DNA of 64,000 nucleotides. Origin: Chrysogorgia sp. JL179-B06. Its lineage: Eukaryota; Cnidaria; Anthozoa; Scleralcyonacea; Chrysogorgiidae. Position 1 is the first letter of the stretch. The number at the start of each line of letters is the position of its first letter. The DNA is taken from contig JAYKKM010000193.1 of the NCBI GenBank assembly GCA_035772405.1, positions 1,883,501-1,947,500 of the forward strand, read 5' to 3'. The position numbers and the translations under genes are program-made. Shown here one piece after another: positions 25,356-33,836 of the stretch. The notes beneath the pieces were generated by a model. It was given only the letters and a program-made list of their open reading frames with translations, ran no database searches and was not told the origin of the DNA.

Positions 25356-25632
25356 TCACAGGCTCCAGTTGTGTCTCTTTTTCGTTGCTAATTGTGTACC
25401 ATAGTGAAGCACAGCGATGATTACACCAAGTGTTCCGACAACATATCCATAGCTCCACTCACTACCCTGTTCTTCGTTGACTATCATTTCACGCATTTTC
25501 TTTTCTTTAGCAGCTTTCGATATCTCAGCTAAACTTTTTACCAGCAGCGACACGCTTTGGGTCCTTCACCTTAACACTTTTCACGTCAGCCGTAATCTTC
25601 GCTTCAACAGCCGTCTGTGAGTCCTCAACCAT
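25356..25632 (-). pseudogene. Basic membrane protein of the Polinton, frameshifted
   Basis: Starts at the ATG at 25,632 with MVEDSQTAVEAKITADVK, then a basic stretch DPKRVAAGKK, a frameshift near 25,535, a second basic helix (AEISKAAKEKKMREM) and a transmembrane helix (YGYVVGTLGVIIAVLHYG) before a basic tail. First gene of the leftward run; it faces 25,766 across a 133-bp divergent gap. The Arg/Lys-rich part could bind DNA or lipid; role unknown. Confidence 0.6.
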
Positions 25633-25765
25633 CTAATACATTATCACGTGTTATCTTACTCACAGTTAACCTCACAGGTGTCTCACAGTTGACCTCACAG
25701 GTATCTCACAGCTCCAGACCAAACGCGCTAAAAAAAATTAGGATTTTTTCTGAGAGTATAACATA
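25633..25765. promoter_or_regulatory. Divergent intergenic region with CTCACAG repeats
   Basis: 133 bp separating the leftward membrane-protein run from the rightward 25,766 gene. It holds four to five CTCACAG units with alternating spacers (CTCACAGTTAACCTCACAGG, CTCACAGTTGACCTCACAGG, ATCTCACAGC), then an A/T-rich stretch before ATG. Probably a shared bidirectional promoter; that is inference. Confidence 0.5.
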
Positions 25766-26536
25766 ATGACTCAAGTCCAAGACATCGCAGAAGAGATGAC
25801 TCAAGACCAAGCCCGTCAAGAAGAGGAGATCGACGCAATGCGGAGAATGTCCTTTGTCGATGTGTCTACCCCACAAGGCGCCTCTGGACCCAACGTCTTA
25901 AAAGGGTACTCGCAAGTCTTCAAGTTGTGCGACCCCGATCGTAGAAACGAAGAGGTGTCAAGACAATTTGGTACCCAGATTCTCTACACAAAGTTCGCTC
26001 ATGAGGCTTGGGTCGGGCTTGATGAAGTTAGAGCCAACAGGATGGTTAACGAACTAGCCAAGATGATCCCTGTGTGGTGTCACTCACCGTTCAAACGTCT
26101 TACGCTAGCGAGTGACCACTACTTGAGCAACCCTTGCGAGTCCACCGCTACGCTACTCGGTAACTACCTCGAAGTGTTCTTGGCGACCCTTCTATGGAAA
26201 CCATGCTCAACCAAACTCAAAGCGTGGCTACACCTCGCCGCAAACTGTGACGTTAACGTTTGTAGGGTGGGGTGTAACGAAATACTGAGTGCGGGCGATA
26301 TTATGAGTCACATACTCTCAGACGCTCACCTGGATTTTGTGCACGGCGGCGCGTCGTACAATTGTTACCCATGTGGTGTGGTTACCAACAACCCAATGCA
26401 TCGCTCAAGACATGAGAGCTCGAGGTCCCATCTTAAAAACTTAGAGCTTCAGCGGATATTTAACAACGAGCGACAGTTGCCGCAAGAGGGGAGAGCATTT
26501 CTCTGGAGGTATAGTAACCATGAAGAAAGTTGGTAA
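25766..26536 (+). CDS. Unrecognised 256-residue Cys/His-rich Polinton protein
   Basis: One of the longest intact frames in the element. The N-terminal 45 residues are acidic and Met/Gln-rich, probably disordered. The middle is helical (YLEVFLATLLWK, about residues 132-143). The C-terminal third is rich in metal-ligand residues: CRVGC near residue 170, HILSDAHLDFVH near 187, CYPCG near 208, then HRSRHESSRSH. The order Cx3C...H...H...Cx2C suggests one or two zinc fingers, but I do not recognise the family. The stop overlaps the thymidine kinase start by 17 bp, so the two are probably co-expressed. Confidence 0.7.
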   Translation: MTQVQDIAEEMTQDQARQEEEIDAMRRMSFVDVSTPQGASGPNVLKGYSQVFKLCDPDRRNEEVSRQFGTQILYTKFAHEAWVGLDEVRANRMVNELAKMIPVWCHSPFKRLTLASDHYLSNPCESTATLLGNYLEVFLATLLWKPCSTKLKAWLHLAANCDVNVCRVGCNEILSAGDIMSHILSDAHLDFVHGGASYNCYPCGVVTNNPMHRSRHESSRSHLKNLELQRIFNNERQLPQEGRAFLWRYSNHEESW

Positions 26537-27094
26537 ACTAGAAATCGTGATTGGTCCCATGTTTGCAGGAAAAAACAACAGAGACTCTTCGCAGGTTAGT
26601 CACGTTGAGTAAATCAGGGCTCAAAGTCCTCTACATGAACAACGCGGGTGACACTAGGCGAACTGACCACGCGTTCTCCACACATCGTCAGACCATTGTT
26701 GTTGGATCAGACAGTTTACCTGCGAAGTTAATCACCAACCTCCGAGTTCTTCCGAGATAGCTGACTATGACGTCATCGGAATTGATGAGGGCCATTGGTA
26801 CTCTGGGTTACTCCCAGTTATTCGCGAGTACATCAAAGCTGGCATTCACGTCATTATTTGTGGTCTCATAACAACAGAGCATTTTAAAAAGACTTGGCGA
26901 GCTCGACACACTGTTCCCAGTGGCAGACGACATCACATTTCTAAAAGCGTTATTGCGCCGTTTGTCGCGACACTTACGGAACAACTGTTGAAGCGCCATT
27001 CAATTGGAGATACAACCCAGGGCCATCATTCGTTGGTGGTGCTGAGCAATATCGCGCAGTGTGCAGACGTCATCATCCTTCCACACAAAATTAG
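26520..27094 (+). pseudogene. tk: Type II thymidine kinase, frameshifted
   Basis: Phosphorylates thymidine to feed dNTP pools. All family landmarks are visible in order but spread over frames: the P-loop IVIGPMFAGK (26,541-26,570); TETLRRLVTL after a frameshift in a run of six A; a Walker B-like DVIGIDEGHWY (about 26,765); PVADDITFLKAL (about 26,925); then a lid with CAVC (about 26,955), PFNWRYNPG, and a second metal pair CRRHHH (about 27,062). At least four indels separate these pieces, so this copy cannot make a full enzyme as assembled. Length (about 190 residues) is normal for cellular and viral TK. TK is not among the Polinton core genes known to me; it may have come from the host or a large DNA virus. 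Confidence 0.88.
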
Positions 27095-27141
27095 GGGTGT
27101 TCTCGGATACCCCACTTTTTTAAATTTAGACATTGGTCACA

Positions 27142-27254
27142 TGAAGCGTCCAATGTACCGTAGAAACATTTTTTCACACAGTGGTCAGAAGGTTTGTGAA
27201 ATAAAGAGAGAAAGTTTCGCAGACACCTTTATCGAGTTAAAAAAACGTCTTTAA
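27142..27254 (+). CDS. Possible small basic ORF
   Basis: 37 codons starting MKRPMYRRNIF, rich in Arg/Lys, between the kinase and the convergent Bro-N gene. A small basic virion peptide is conceivable, but it may equally be non-coding. Confidence 0.25.
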
Positions 27255-27332
27255 AAAATGCTAGAGCAGTTGTCACCTCGAGTGTCGTCTCAACGACAAG
27301 AACGAGTGCTAATTCGACTTATTACTCACTGT

Positions 27333-28121
27333 CTAAAAAGTCTCTTTACAATAGCGTCTCTCATGGTTACTCAACGCTGATTTATTTTTAAATTTACGAA
27401 GGCAGTGAGAGCACTGAAACCCAACGTCAAAGAAATATTTTATTACCGTGGTAATAGCGTCGTCGTATGACTCACACAAGAGTGTTAGATAACCAGCGGA
27501 TTTATATCTGAGCAACAGAGACTCCTGCTCTTTGGACGTCTTGCCTGTGCCACCTGGATTCTTGAACTCGATCACAAGCCCGCTGTGCTGTCGGTTTGCG
27601 TTGGCAATAATCAAGTCAGGTGTTCCACGTTGGTAACCTTTTTTCCACGAATTTATTCTTTTACTCGAAGTGTCTTGGTTCTCACCACAAGCAGCTATCA
27701 AAATAGCTTCTGGATAATATTTCCTAAGAAAACCAACAACTTTCGTATGAAGATCGAACTCAGTGATCATTACGAATTGATTGTGTTTGAGACCAACGCT
27801 AGCTAAACTTTTTCTAACGCTTGGTAAGACTTCTGAGTGCACCCACCTTCCGAAGTGTTTCGCACGCTCCATTTTACTCGAGAACGTCAATGAGTAGACC
27901 CCAAGTTCGTTGATAAACGAGGCCTGCTCTATCTTCATTTTACAATCAGGTTCGACGTGATCGTTAACTGCGTCTTTTGGTCGGGCGTAACCTAGAGCGC
28001 TCGCGACTTCTTTCGCTTTGAACCATATTTCACCGTTGTGATTAACCGTTGTGATTTGGTGGTCATTGAAGTCGAATAATCGAAGCGCTGTGGAGGTCAT
28101 CGCTATATTATAGTCTCCCAC
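27333..28121 (-). CDS. Bro-N / PD-(D/E)XK nuclease / zinc-finger fusion
   Basis: Intact 262-residue protein. Residues about 10-105 form a Bro-N (baculovirus-repeated-ORF N-terminal) DNA-binding domain: WFKAKEVASALGYARPKDAV, HVEPDC, INELGVYSLTFSS, FGRWVHSEVLPSVRK. Residues about 120-230 look like a VRR-NUC-type PD-(D/E)XK nuclease: PD at 168-169 (RGTPDLIIANA), ExK at 185-187 (GLVIEFKN), then GTGKTSKEQ and a C-terminal helix. Residues 237-258 are a zinc finger (CSHC...H...C). Bro-N proteins occur in large DNA viruses, phages and transposons; joining to a nuclease and a zinc finger suggests a sequence-directed endonuclease or resolvase. Convergent with the kinase; its integrity among broken neighbours is notable. 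Confidence 0.85.
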   Translation of the reverse strand: MGDYNIAMTSTALRLFDFNDHQITTVNHNGEIWFKAKEVASALGYARPKDAVNDHVEPDCKMKIEQASFINELGVYSLTFSSKMERAKHFGRWVHSEVLPSVRKSLASVGLKHNQFVMITEFDLHTKVVGFLRKYYPEAILIAACGENQDTSSKRINSWKKGYQRGTPDLIIANANRQHSGLVIEFKNPGGTGKTSKEQESLLLRYKSAGYLTLLCESYDDAITTVIKYFFDVGFQCSHCLRKFKNKSALSNHERRYCKETF

Positions 28122-28277
28122 AAAAAACTACTCGACATAGGTGTCAGGTTTTTTATAGATCTGGTTTGTTGTGTACCAATGCAGCAAATACGTTTTATTA
28201 GTCCTCGGTTTTCTACGTCGTCTGAAAAAGTTTCTAATGTTATGAGCCAGTTTCTCTAAGCCAACCCATTACATAAC

Positions 28278-28484
28278 TTAAGTCACGTCTCCTACCACTC
28301 CTACTTTGTCTGACTCTGGTAGCGTAATAGGTTCGCCATAAGTCTTTTTAGACCTCATACCAATCTCAGCGTGGAGCTCGAGAGTAACGTCACCGCGACC
28401 AAACGACCCACCAGCTTTGAACATGTGATCAGTCGTCTTATTTATCTTATATATTTCACGAGGTCTCGAAATACATGCTCCCAT
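28278..28484 (-). CDS. Small protein with N-myristoylation signal
   Basis: 68 residues beginning MGACISRP: Gly2 and Ser6 fit the N-myristoylation consensus, and Cys4 could be palmitoylated. The rest is charged and hydrophilic with no transmembrane helix. Its start overlaps the end of the fibre-like gene by 29 bp, implying coupled expression. A lipid-anchored virion or membrane factor is plausible; there is no direct family match. Confidence 0.6.
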   Translation of the reverse strand: MGACISRPREIYKINKTTDHMFKAGGSFGRGDVTLELHAEIGMRSKKTYGEPITLPESDKVGVVGDVT

Positions 28485-29437
28485 TTACTTTATACCATAT
28501 TCCTTCATCATCTCTCCACCCATGATTATGATGTCTCGGTTCGTCATGTAGCCACTCACAATTTTCACACCGTAGAATTCTATCAACGATGGGTGCGCAT
28601 AAGGTGCGAGTGGTATTCTTGGTCGATGTATTCCAAAAATTGTTCCATAGGGTGCGCCCTATCTTTCCCATATTCGCTACGAAGTCTGAATCGGCTGACT
28701 TAACGTTGTTGACTCTGACGTGTGAATTGCTCATTTGCCAGTGTATCGATATCATATGCGTTTTACTTATGTCAATAATACTCGGAATAGTGCATACGCT
28801 CTCCATCGCTGGGATGCTACCACCATACGCGAGTCCATTAGTCATACCAGTCTTGTACCCTATGAACTTATCCCACTGACCGTCGTCGTTTGATATAATT
28901 GTCTCCCAATTTGATCCAGCGGTTCTCATTGGTAACCTCACCACAACAAAAATGGAGAGATCACACCATTGCATACTCGGGCAATTAAAATGGAGACCTG
29001 ACTCAAGTGGGATTGGTGTTAACACAGGTGATAGAAAACTTTGACTCACACCGCTGATGCCGACAATAGGACCATAAGCCGGGTTGTTTTTGCACTAATT
29101 TACTTGTTTCACCAATGGCTTTCACTTTGTTTGAACCATTGGTGTGAAATTCCACATTTTTCAAGGCGTGTGTGCTAACGTTGAAGTCGAGCACAACGTT
29201 GTAGGACTGACTCTTGAGGTAGCCTGACAGCAATTGCTCTAGAGTTCTTTTATTCGCGGCGTCTGAGTCATCGACTGGGTCTGCTACGTTTTTTATTGCT
29301 GAGCCTTGCATGTCTATTATTCCAGACATCCTCCCACCGGTCGCACTTAACTTAGGATCTTCGTCCAGATGCCTTTTCGTTCTCTTTAGTATTTTATCGT
29401 GAGGGTCGTCAGACTCATACCCATAGTTTAGACTCAT
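28456..29437 (-). pseudogene. Fibre-like protein with lectin-like C-terminus, frameshifted
   Basis: Two frames (29,437-29,003 and 29,049-28,456) overlap at a frameshift near 29,030. The N-terminus is acidic; at residues about 40-65 lies DMQGSAIKNVADPVDDSDAA followed by NKRTLEQLL, very like the short I.NV.dP....DA.nK module repeated in phage tail fibres. The C-terminal part (FNCPSMQWCDLSIFVVVRLP, SIHWQMSNSHVRVNN) is beta-rich and recalls concanavalin/laminin-G folds. Together these suggest a virion attachment fibre. Based on motif and composition only. Total about 320 residues. Confidence 0.6.
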
Positions 29438-29440
29438 TAC

Positions 29441-30262
29441 TACTTCAAGGTGTATTTGGTTAGTAGATAGCCAGAGACTGCTGAGAACCCTAAGATTATC
29501 GCCAACGTTGTCGTGTCTGACTCACTTGAGGTGGTGGCCACTGTTTTTCTCACAGGAAGTGGTGTCACGTTTTCTTGGTAAACTTTTTTAGCCACAGTCG
29601 TTTGGTACCACCACCACACTTTCTTGGTGAGCTTTTCTCCTCACAGTCGTTGGCGCTACTAAGTTAGTCACCACATTTTCTTGGTGGACTTTTTTAGCCA
29701 CAGTCGTCGGTGTTGTTGCATTCAAGCGAGTGTTCACTCCAAATTTCATGGACTCTGTGGCAATCTTTAATAAGTTGTTGTACCCAGCGATTTTATTCTT
29801 GAGTATCACTAGGTTACTTGGCATTAACCACGTACTTGGCGACCACCGCGAGATTTTGGACAACGTTGGTGTCTCTAATCGATTTATTCATGTTGAGAAT
29901 CCATGTCGATACGTCGTACTGTATAACGCTGTCAGAAAACAACTTGCGGAATTCTTGTTGGGTCTCTAGACTTCCTGCAGAACCACCAACGACTGATACA
30001 CGTGTTCTCGCTTGTGCACCAAGTGTGGAGTACACAAAGGACTCTATGCTCTGATTTAGATATTGCAACCCAATGTTGGTAAAACCATCTGAGAGTCGCG
30101 CGACGTATCGTTTTATAATCGTTCTGAACGTCGTTGAGTGTGAAGACTCTGGATTCACCTGTTGTGCCATCGCTCAGGACTTTATTCTGGTAGTAGTGCC
30201 TTCTAGGAATCTTGGAAATCTTACCATACAATTCGGAAGCGTTGAATTCTCTACTTATTGAT
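29441..30262 (-). pseudogene. Single-pass membrane protein with Thr/Pro linker, frameshifted
   Basis: Starts MKSISREFNASELYGKISKI at 30,262, continues after a frameshift near 30,110 with IKRYVARLSDGFTNIGLQYL, and after another near 29,815 reaches a linker with repeated KKVHQENVV/APTTV-type units (about 29,570-29,700). It ends in a transmembrane helix, TTTLAIILGFSAVSGYLL, at 29,445. The start overlaps the 3' end of the 30,930 gene. About 270 residues. Function unknown; a structural role is suggested by its position between fibre and capsid genes. Confidence 0.55.
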
Positions 30263-30930
30263 TTCATGGTCTCACCACCCTCCATTCTTCTGAGAAGTCT
30301 TCTGATGGTGAAGTACAAATGAAATCTCATCACACTTGTGACCACGGGTGAACTTTCTTGTGACACTGACAAAATGTTGCAATGACACCCCACAACAGAA
30401 ACTCGCGCAATACGTCGCAAACACAACGCGGTAGTAAGATTCGCTGTCATCCCACTCTGATTTTTGTCTTTGACGTGGTGACTCGCAAGACTGGTAGCTT
30501 TGACATGAAGTAGCTATTTTGGTTAACAAAAACTCTGAAGTTATTCACTGGATAATTTAACACGTTTTCCGTTGGATAGCCATCCCAAAGTCCCCAGTGG
30601 TTCTTATGACCTTTTGGTAGTGGTTGGATAGTCCCACCACCTTGCCATATTATTGGGAACTTACTATTGTGTAGCCACTTCCACATGCTTTTATCATTTT
30701 TGAAGGTTGTGCTGGTTATGTCTGTGCTGAGGATGTCGTTGTTTTTGAAATACACATCGACACTCATGATCTTACCATCTTGCAAAATATTTGGATAGAA
30801 CTCGAATTTGCTTAAAGTAGCGTGGGGTACTTTTTGATGAGGTCTGCCTTTGCGTCGTGTGCAGCTTTGACGTGTTAGCCATCGCGCGTTTGTAGTACTT
30901 TCCATAGTACTCACGAAGGGCTTTCTGCAT
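30260..30930 (-). pseudogene. Unrecognised Polinton protein, frameshifted
   Basis: The likely start is the ATG at 30,930 (MQKALREYYGKYYKRAMA), then two frameshifts before the best-preserved stretch SKFEFYPNILQDGKIMSVDV through LPVLRVTTSKTKIRVG, and another before a basic end (FHLYFTIRRLLRRMEGG). Beta-rich, Trp/Gly-rich centre (HWGLWDGYP). First gene of a leftward run, opposite the minor capsid gene. Structural protein by context; no family match. Confidence 0.5.
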
Positions 30931-31018
30931 ATAATATACCATATGTTATACATAATGCGAAAGTTGACGGTATTCATTGAAGGCGTAGAAAAAAGTTGTG
31001 TCCTTTGACAACAGCGTG
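30931..31018. promoter_or_regulatory. Divergent gap before the capsid/integrase side
   Basis: 88 bp between the leftward 30,930 gene and the rightward minor capsid start at 31,019; AT-rich (ATAATATACCATATGTTATA). Likely a bidirectional promoter. Confidence 0.45.
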
Positions 31019-31655
31019 ATGGTTACGCACGATAACCCATGCATTATGGTCAAGACAGCCACTGTGTTTTGGGACTACAATAACGTGTTAGATGGCGACG
31101 CCCCTCATCTCTCCGAGTTTAGTCACCCTTCGAGTGATCTTAAAAGTACAATAACGAGTGGAGGGTACACTAGCTTCGACACACTAGTCAGACTATTAAA
31201 AAAAGACTTTAAAGAAAGGAGGGGTGCGGACCTTGAGATGGAGAAAATACCGTTCACAGGTAGAATGCGCGATTAAGGTTAGCGTCCCATTTAAGCTTGG
31301 CAGACTTGGGCCTCTATTTGGTTTCGCGAGGGGTAGGGTGATTGAGGGTGACTCACGGTGGCACACTAGTCCAAACGAGGTCGACATGCTCAGAGGTCTG
31401 AAGTACATAGAAATCTTATGTGATATTGTTGAGACGGAGAGCAATGTGGGTATTGATGGGAAGCGAAGCAGTGTGATCACAACGTTGCCAATACCCACTG
31501 AACAGTCTTTGAATGGGTCAGTGCAACGTCATGTGGACATCGAGTTCAAGGTGAGTGTTAAAAAAGGTGTTTACTCAAGTATGACGTTTCGCATCAAACC
31601 AAATAACGGCGCTATTAAAATTGGTGCGGTGTTATTGGAACTGTATATTGTGTGA
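31019..31655 (+). pseudogene. Penton-like minor capsid protein, frameshifted
   Basis: N-terminal piece 31,019-31,276 and C-terminal piece 31,224-31,655 overlap at a frameshift near 31,245. The order is a Tyr/Ser-rich start, a helix DTLVRLLKKDFKE, then FKLGRLGPLFGFARGRVIEG, LKYIEILCDIVETESNVG, and a late FRIKPNNGAIKIGAVLLELY. This pattern (a D(I/L)VE.(x)VG segment and a Gly-bearing terminal strand) is that of the Polinton minor capsid protein, a single jelly roll thought to form pentons. About 210 residues. Its 3' end overlaps the beginning of the integrase gene region. Confidence 0.75.
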
Positions 31656-31660
31656 ATTAT

Positions 31661-32764
31661 ATGGAGCTTGGCGTGGAAACAGAACAAGGGTTGCGAGACA
31701 TTTACTATAATCCTAAGACGGGGTTCAGTGGTGTAGAGAAATTGTATCAAAGTGCATTGGGAGAGGGATTGAAAGTAACTAGAAAAACAGTGAAAGAGTG
31801 GTTGACAGCGCAGGACACTTACACTAGGTACAAACCCATTGTGAGAAAACATAAGTTCCGCGCGACTTTTGTTGGATTTCTTGGTGAAGAGCTCCAAATG
31901 GACTTAGTGGACATGAGTAAGTACTCAAAACAGAATGGAGGGTATTATTGGATACTAACAGGCATTGAAATATTAAGTAGATATGCTTTCGGCATTGCAG
32001 TTTATAGAAAAGACACTAAGAACATGACTAAGGCTGTTGGAAAATTGTTGGGTGACTTTAAAGATCGGTTTGGGACCACACCTAAGTTAGCGCAATTTGA
32101 TGATGGACTTGAGTTCTATAAACGTTGGTGTTAAAAGTTTGCTGAAAGAACATGGTGTTGAATATTTCAGCACTAAGAGCGATAAAAAGGCCGCTGTTGT
32201 TGAGCGTTTTAATAGAAGTCTGAAGAGCATTATGTGGAAGTACTTTTACACTCGTGGGACGTACAAATGGATTGACGCTTTGGACCAGTATGTAAGCAAT
32301 TACAATAGCAATGTGAATCGAAGCATTATGATGAAACCGAAGGATGTCGATAAGTCAAATGAAGCCGAAGTGTGGACCACTTTGTTTGGCCACCAATTTG
32401 CAGACAACCCATTGCCAAAGTTTAGAGTTGGCGAGTCAGTGAGAATTAGTAAATACAAGAGTGTGTTCACAAAGGGTTATGAAGCCAACTTCACTGAAGA
32501 GCTGTTTAAAGTGGTGAAAGTTACTCGTGGTGACCCAAATGTGTACGAAATTGAGGATCACACCGGTGAACAGATTATTGGTAAATTTTATGAACAGGAA
32601 TTATCGCTGGTCAATAAGAAACGTGGTGACGATGTGTACAGAGTCGAAAAGGTGTTGAAAAAAAAGAAAGTCAGAGGAAGAAGATGGCGCTGGTCAAATG
32701 GTTGGGTTATGAGAGCAAACATAATTCGTGGATACCAGAAAGCGATATTCAAAATGTGAGCTAA
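31661..32764 (+). pseudogene. int: Polinton retroviral-type integrase with chromodomain-like tail, frameshifted
   Basis: Inserts the element, making 6-bp target duplications in this family. The DDE/RNase H core is visible: first Asp in LQMDLVDMSKYSK (about 31,900), second in LAQFDDGLEF (about 32,095), Glu in AAVVERFNRSLK (about 32,200). A frameshift falls just after the second Asp. An SH3-like segment follows (FRVGESVRISKYKSVFTKGY). Near 32,680 a frame change gives VKWLGYESKHNSWIPESDI, a chromodomain-like motif, ending at 32,764. Chromodomains in such integrases steer insertion to chromatin marks. ATG at 31,661 chosen as the first after the minor capsid stop. Confidence 0.92.
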
Positions 32765-32774
32765 TGTAACATGG
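32741..32774 (+). repeat. Duplicated gene-junction sequence, copy 1
   Basis: GCGATATTCAAAATGTGAGC followed by TAATGTAACATGGCT; the same string recurs at 33,808-33,842 before the second membrane-protein copy. It covers the integrase 3' end and the start of the next gene. Confidence 0.85.
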
Positions 32775-33777
32775 CTAAGAGTGGCTTCGACGACCTCGAG
32801 ACGGAGGGCTTTGATGAATACAAAGATATGAGTAATGATGAACTAGATCGCAGTCTCGAAAGAGCCACTCAAGATCTTGAGCTAGCTCGGGCGATCTAGG
32901 CGTCACAGCCGATGAGGAAACTAGACTAACTAGAGTGGAGAGTGGACTGAAGCGCGAACACGATATAAGACTTCGTCAACACATGGGGGAGACTACTAGC
33001 GATCTCGTAACGCGGAGTGGTGGAGGAGTGTATCAACATGTGGAGAGGGTTTTTAGTGATCTCGCAACGCAGACTATTGACAACGTGAGAGATCGTGAAG
33101 ACGTCGCGAGGAGTGTGCCATTGTTAGACACCACACACGCAGAGTACGTCAACACACCTGGACTAACACCAGTCGAGAACCGTGAGTTGAGCGCGCTACT
33201 CAATCCAAGCGAGAATGTGTTGCGTGAGTCTAGAATAGGCGACACTGGCGCATTGCAAATACGAGCGGACCGTTATCAAAACTTGATAAATGAAGCGAAC
33301 AAAAGAATAGCGGAGCTCGCAGAAAAAGACCTCACGGCTGCAGAGAACGAAGAGTTCGTCGATCTAGCTGAAAGAGTGATTGGACTTACACAAGCTAGAG
33401 ACATACTTATCGAACAGCGGGAAATAGAAGAGGTTAGAGAGCGACAAGAGATCGACATTGACAAGTTTCAGAAGTTCAAGAAATGGGCTAGAGAAAATAT
33501 GGTTGGGTTGAGCGCTCTAGCGATTTCAGTAGCTGGGATTATAACAACTATTATTATCGCTGGGAGGTCTACTGTTATGAAAGGCGCTATGGTCACGAGA
33601 TCATTCGCACAGGCTGTTAAGAACGCGATAGCGAAGATGGGTCCATGGGCTGTTGGGTTGGCTAATTTAGTTTATGACGCGCTGATGACAGGCGCAAGGG
33701 GTCTTGCCTGGCTAGCTCAAAATCTGTGGGTGTTTGCGGTGACATTCGCGTGGCTTGCGTACAATTATTTAAACTAG
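32771..33777 (+). pseudogene. Coiled-coil/transmembrane Polinton protein, copy 1
   Basis: Starts ATGGCTAAGAG at 32,771, acidic N-terminus with YKDMSNDELDRSLE, a frameshift near 32,890, then about 280 intact residues. These hold a long charged coiled coil (LAERVIGLTQARDILIEQRE), a transmembrane helix LSALAISVAGIITTIIIAG at about 33,510, and a hydrophobic C-terminus (MGPWAVGLANLVYDAL, GLAWLAQNLWVFAV). Paralogous to 33,837-35,284 throughout. Probably a membrane-active virion protein; function unknown. Confidence 0.7.
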
Positions 33778-33836
33778 AAAGAAAATGTGATTCGTAGGAG
33801 TCAGAGAGCGATATTCAAAATGTGAGCTAATGTAAT

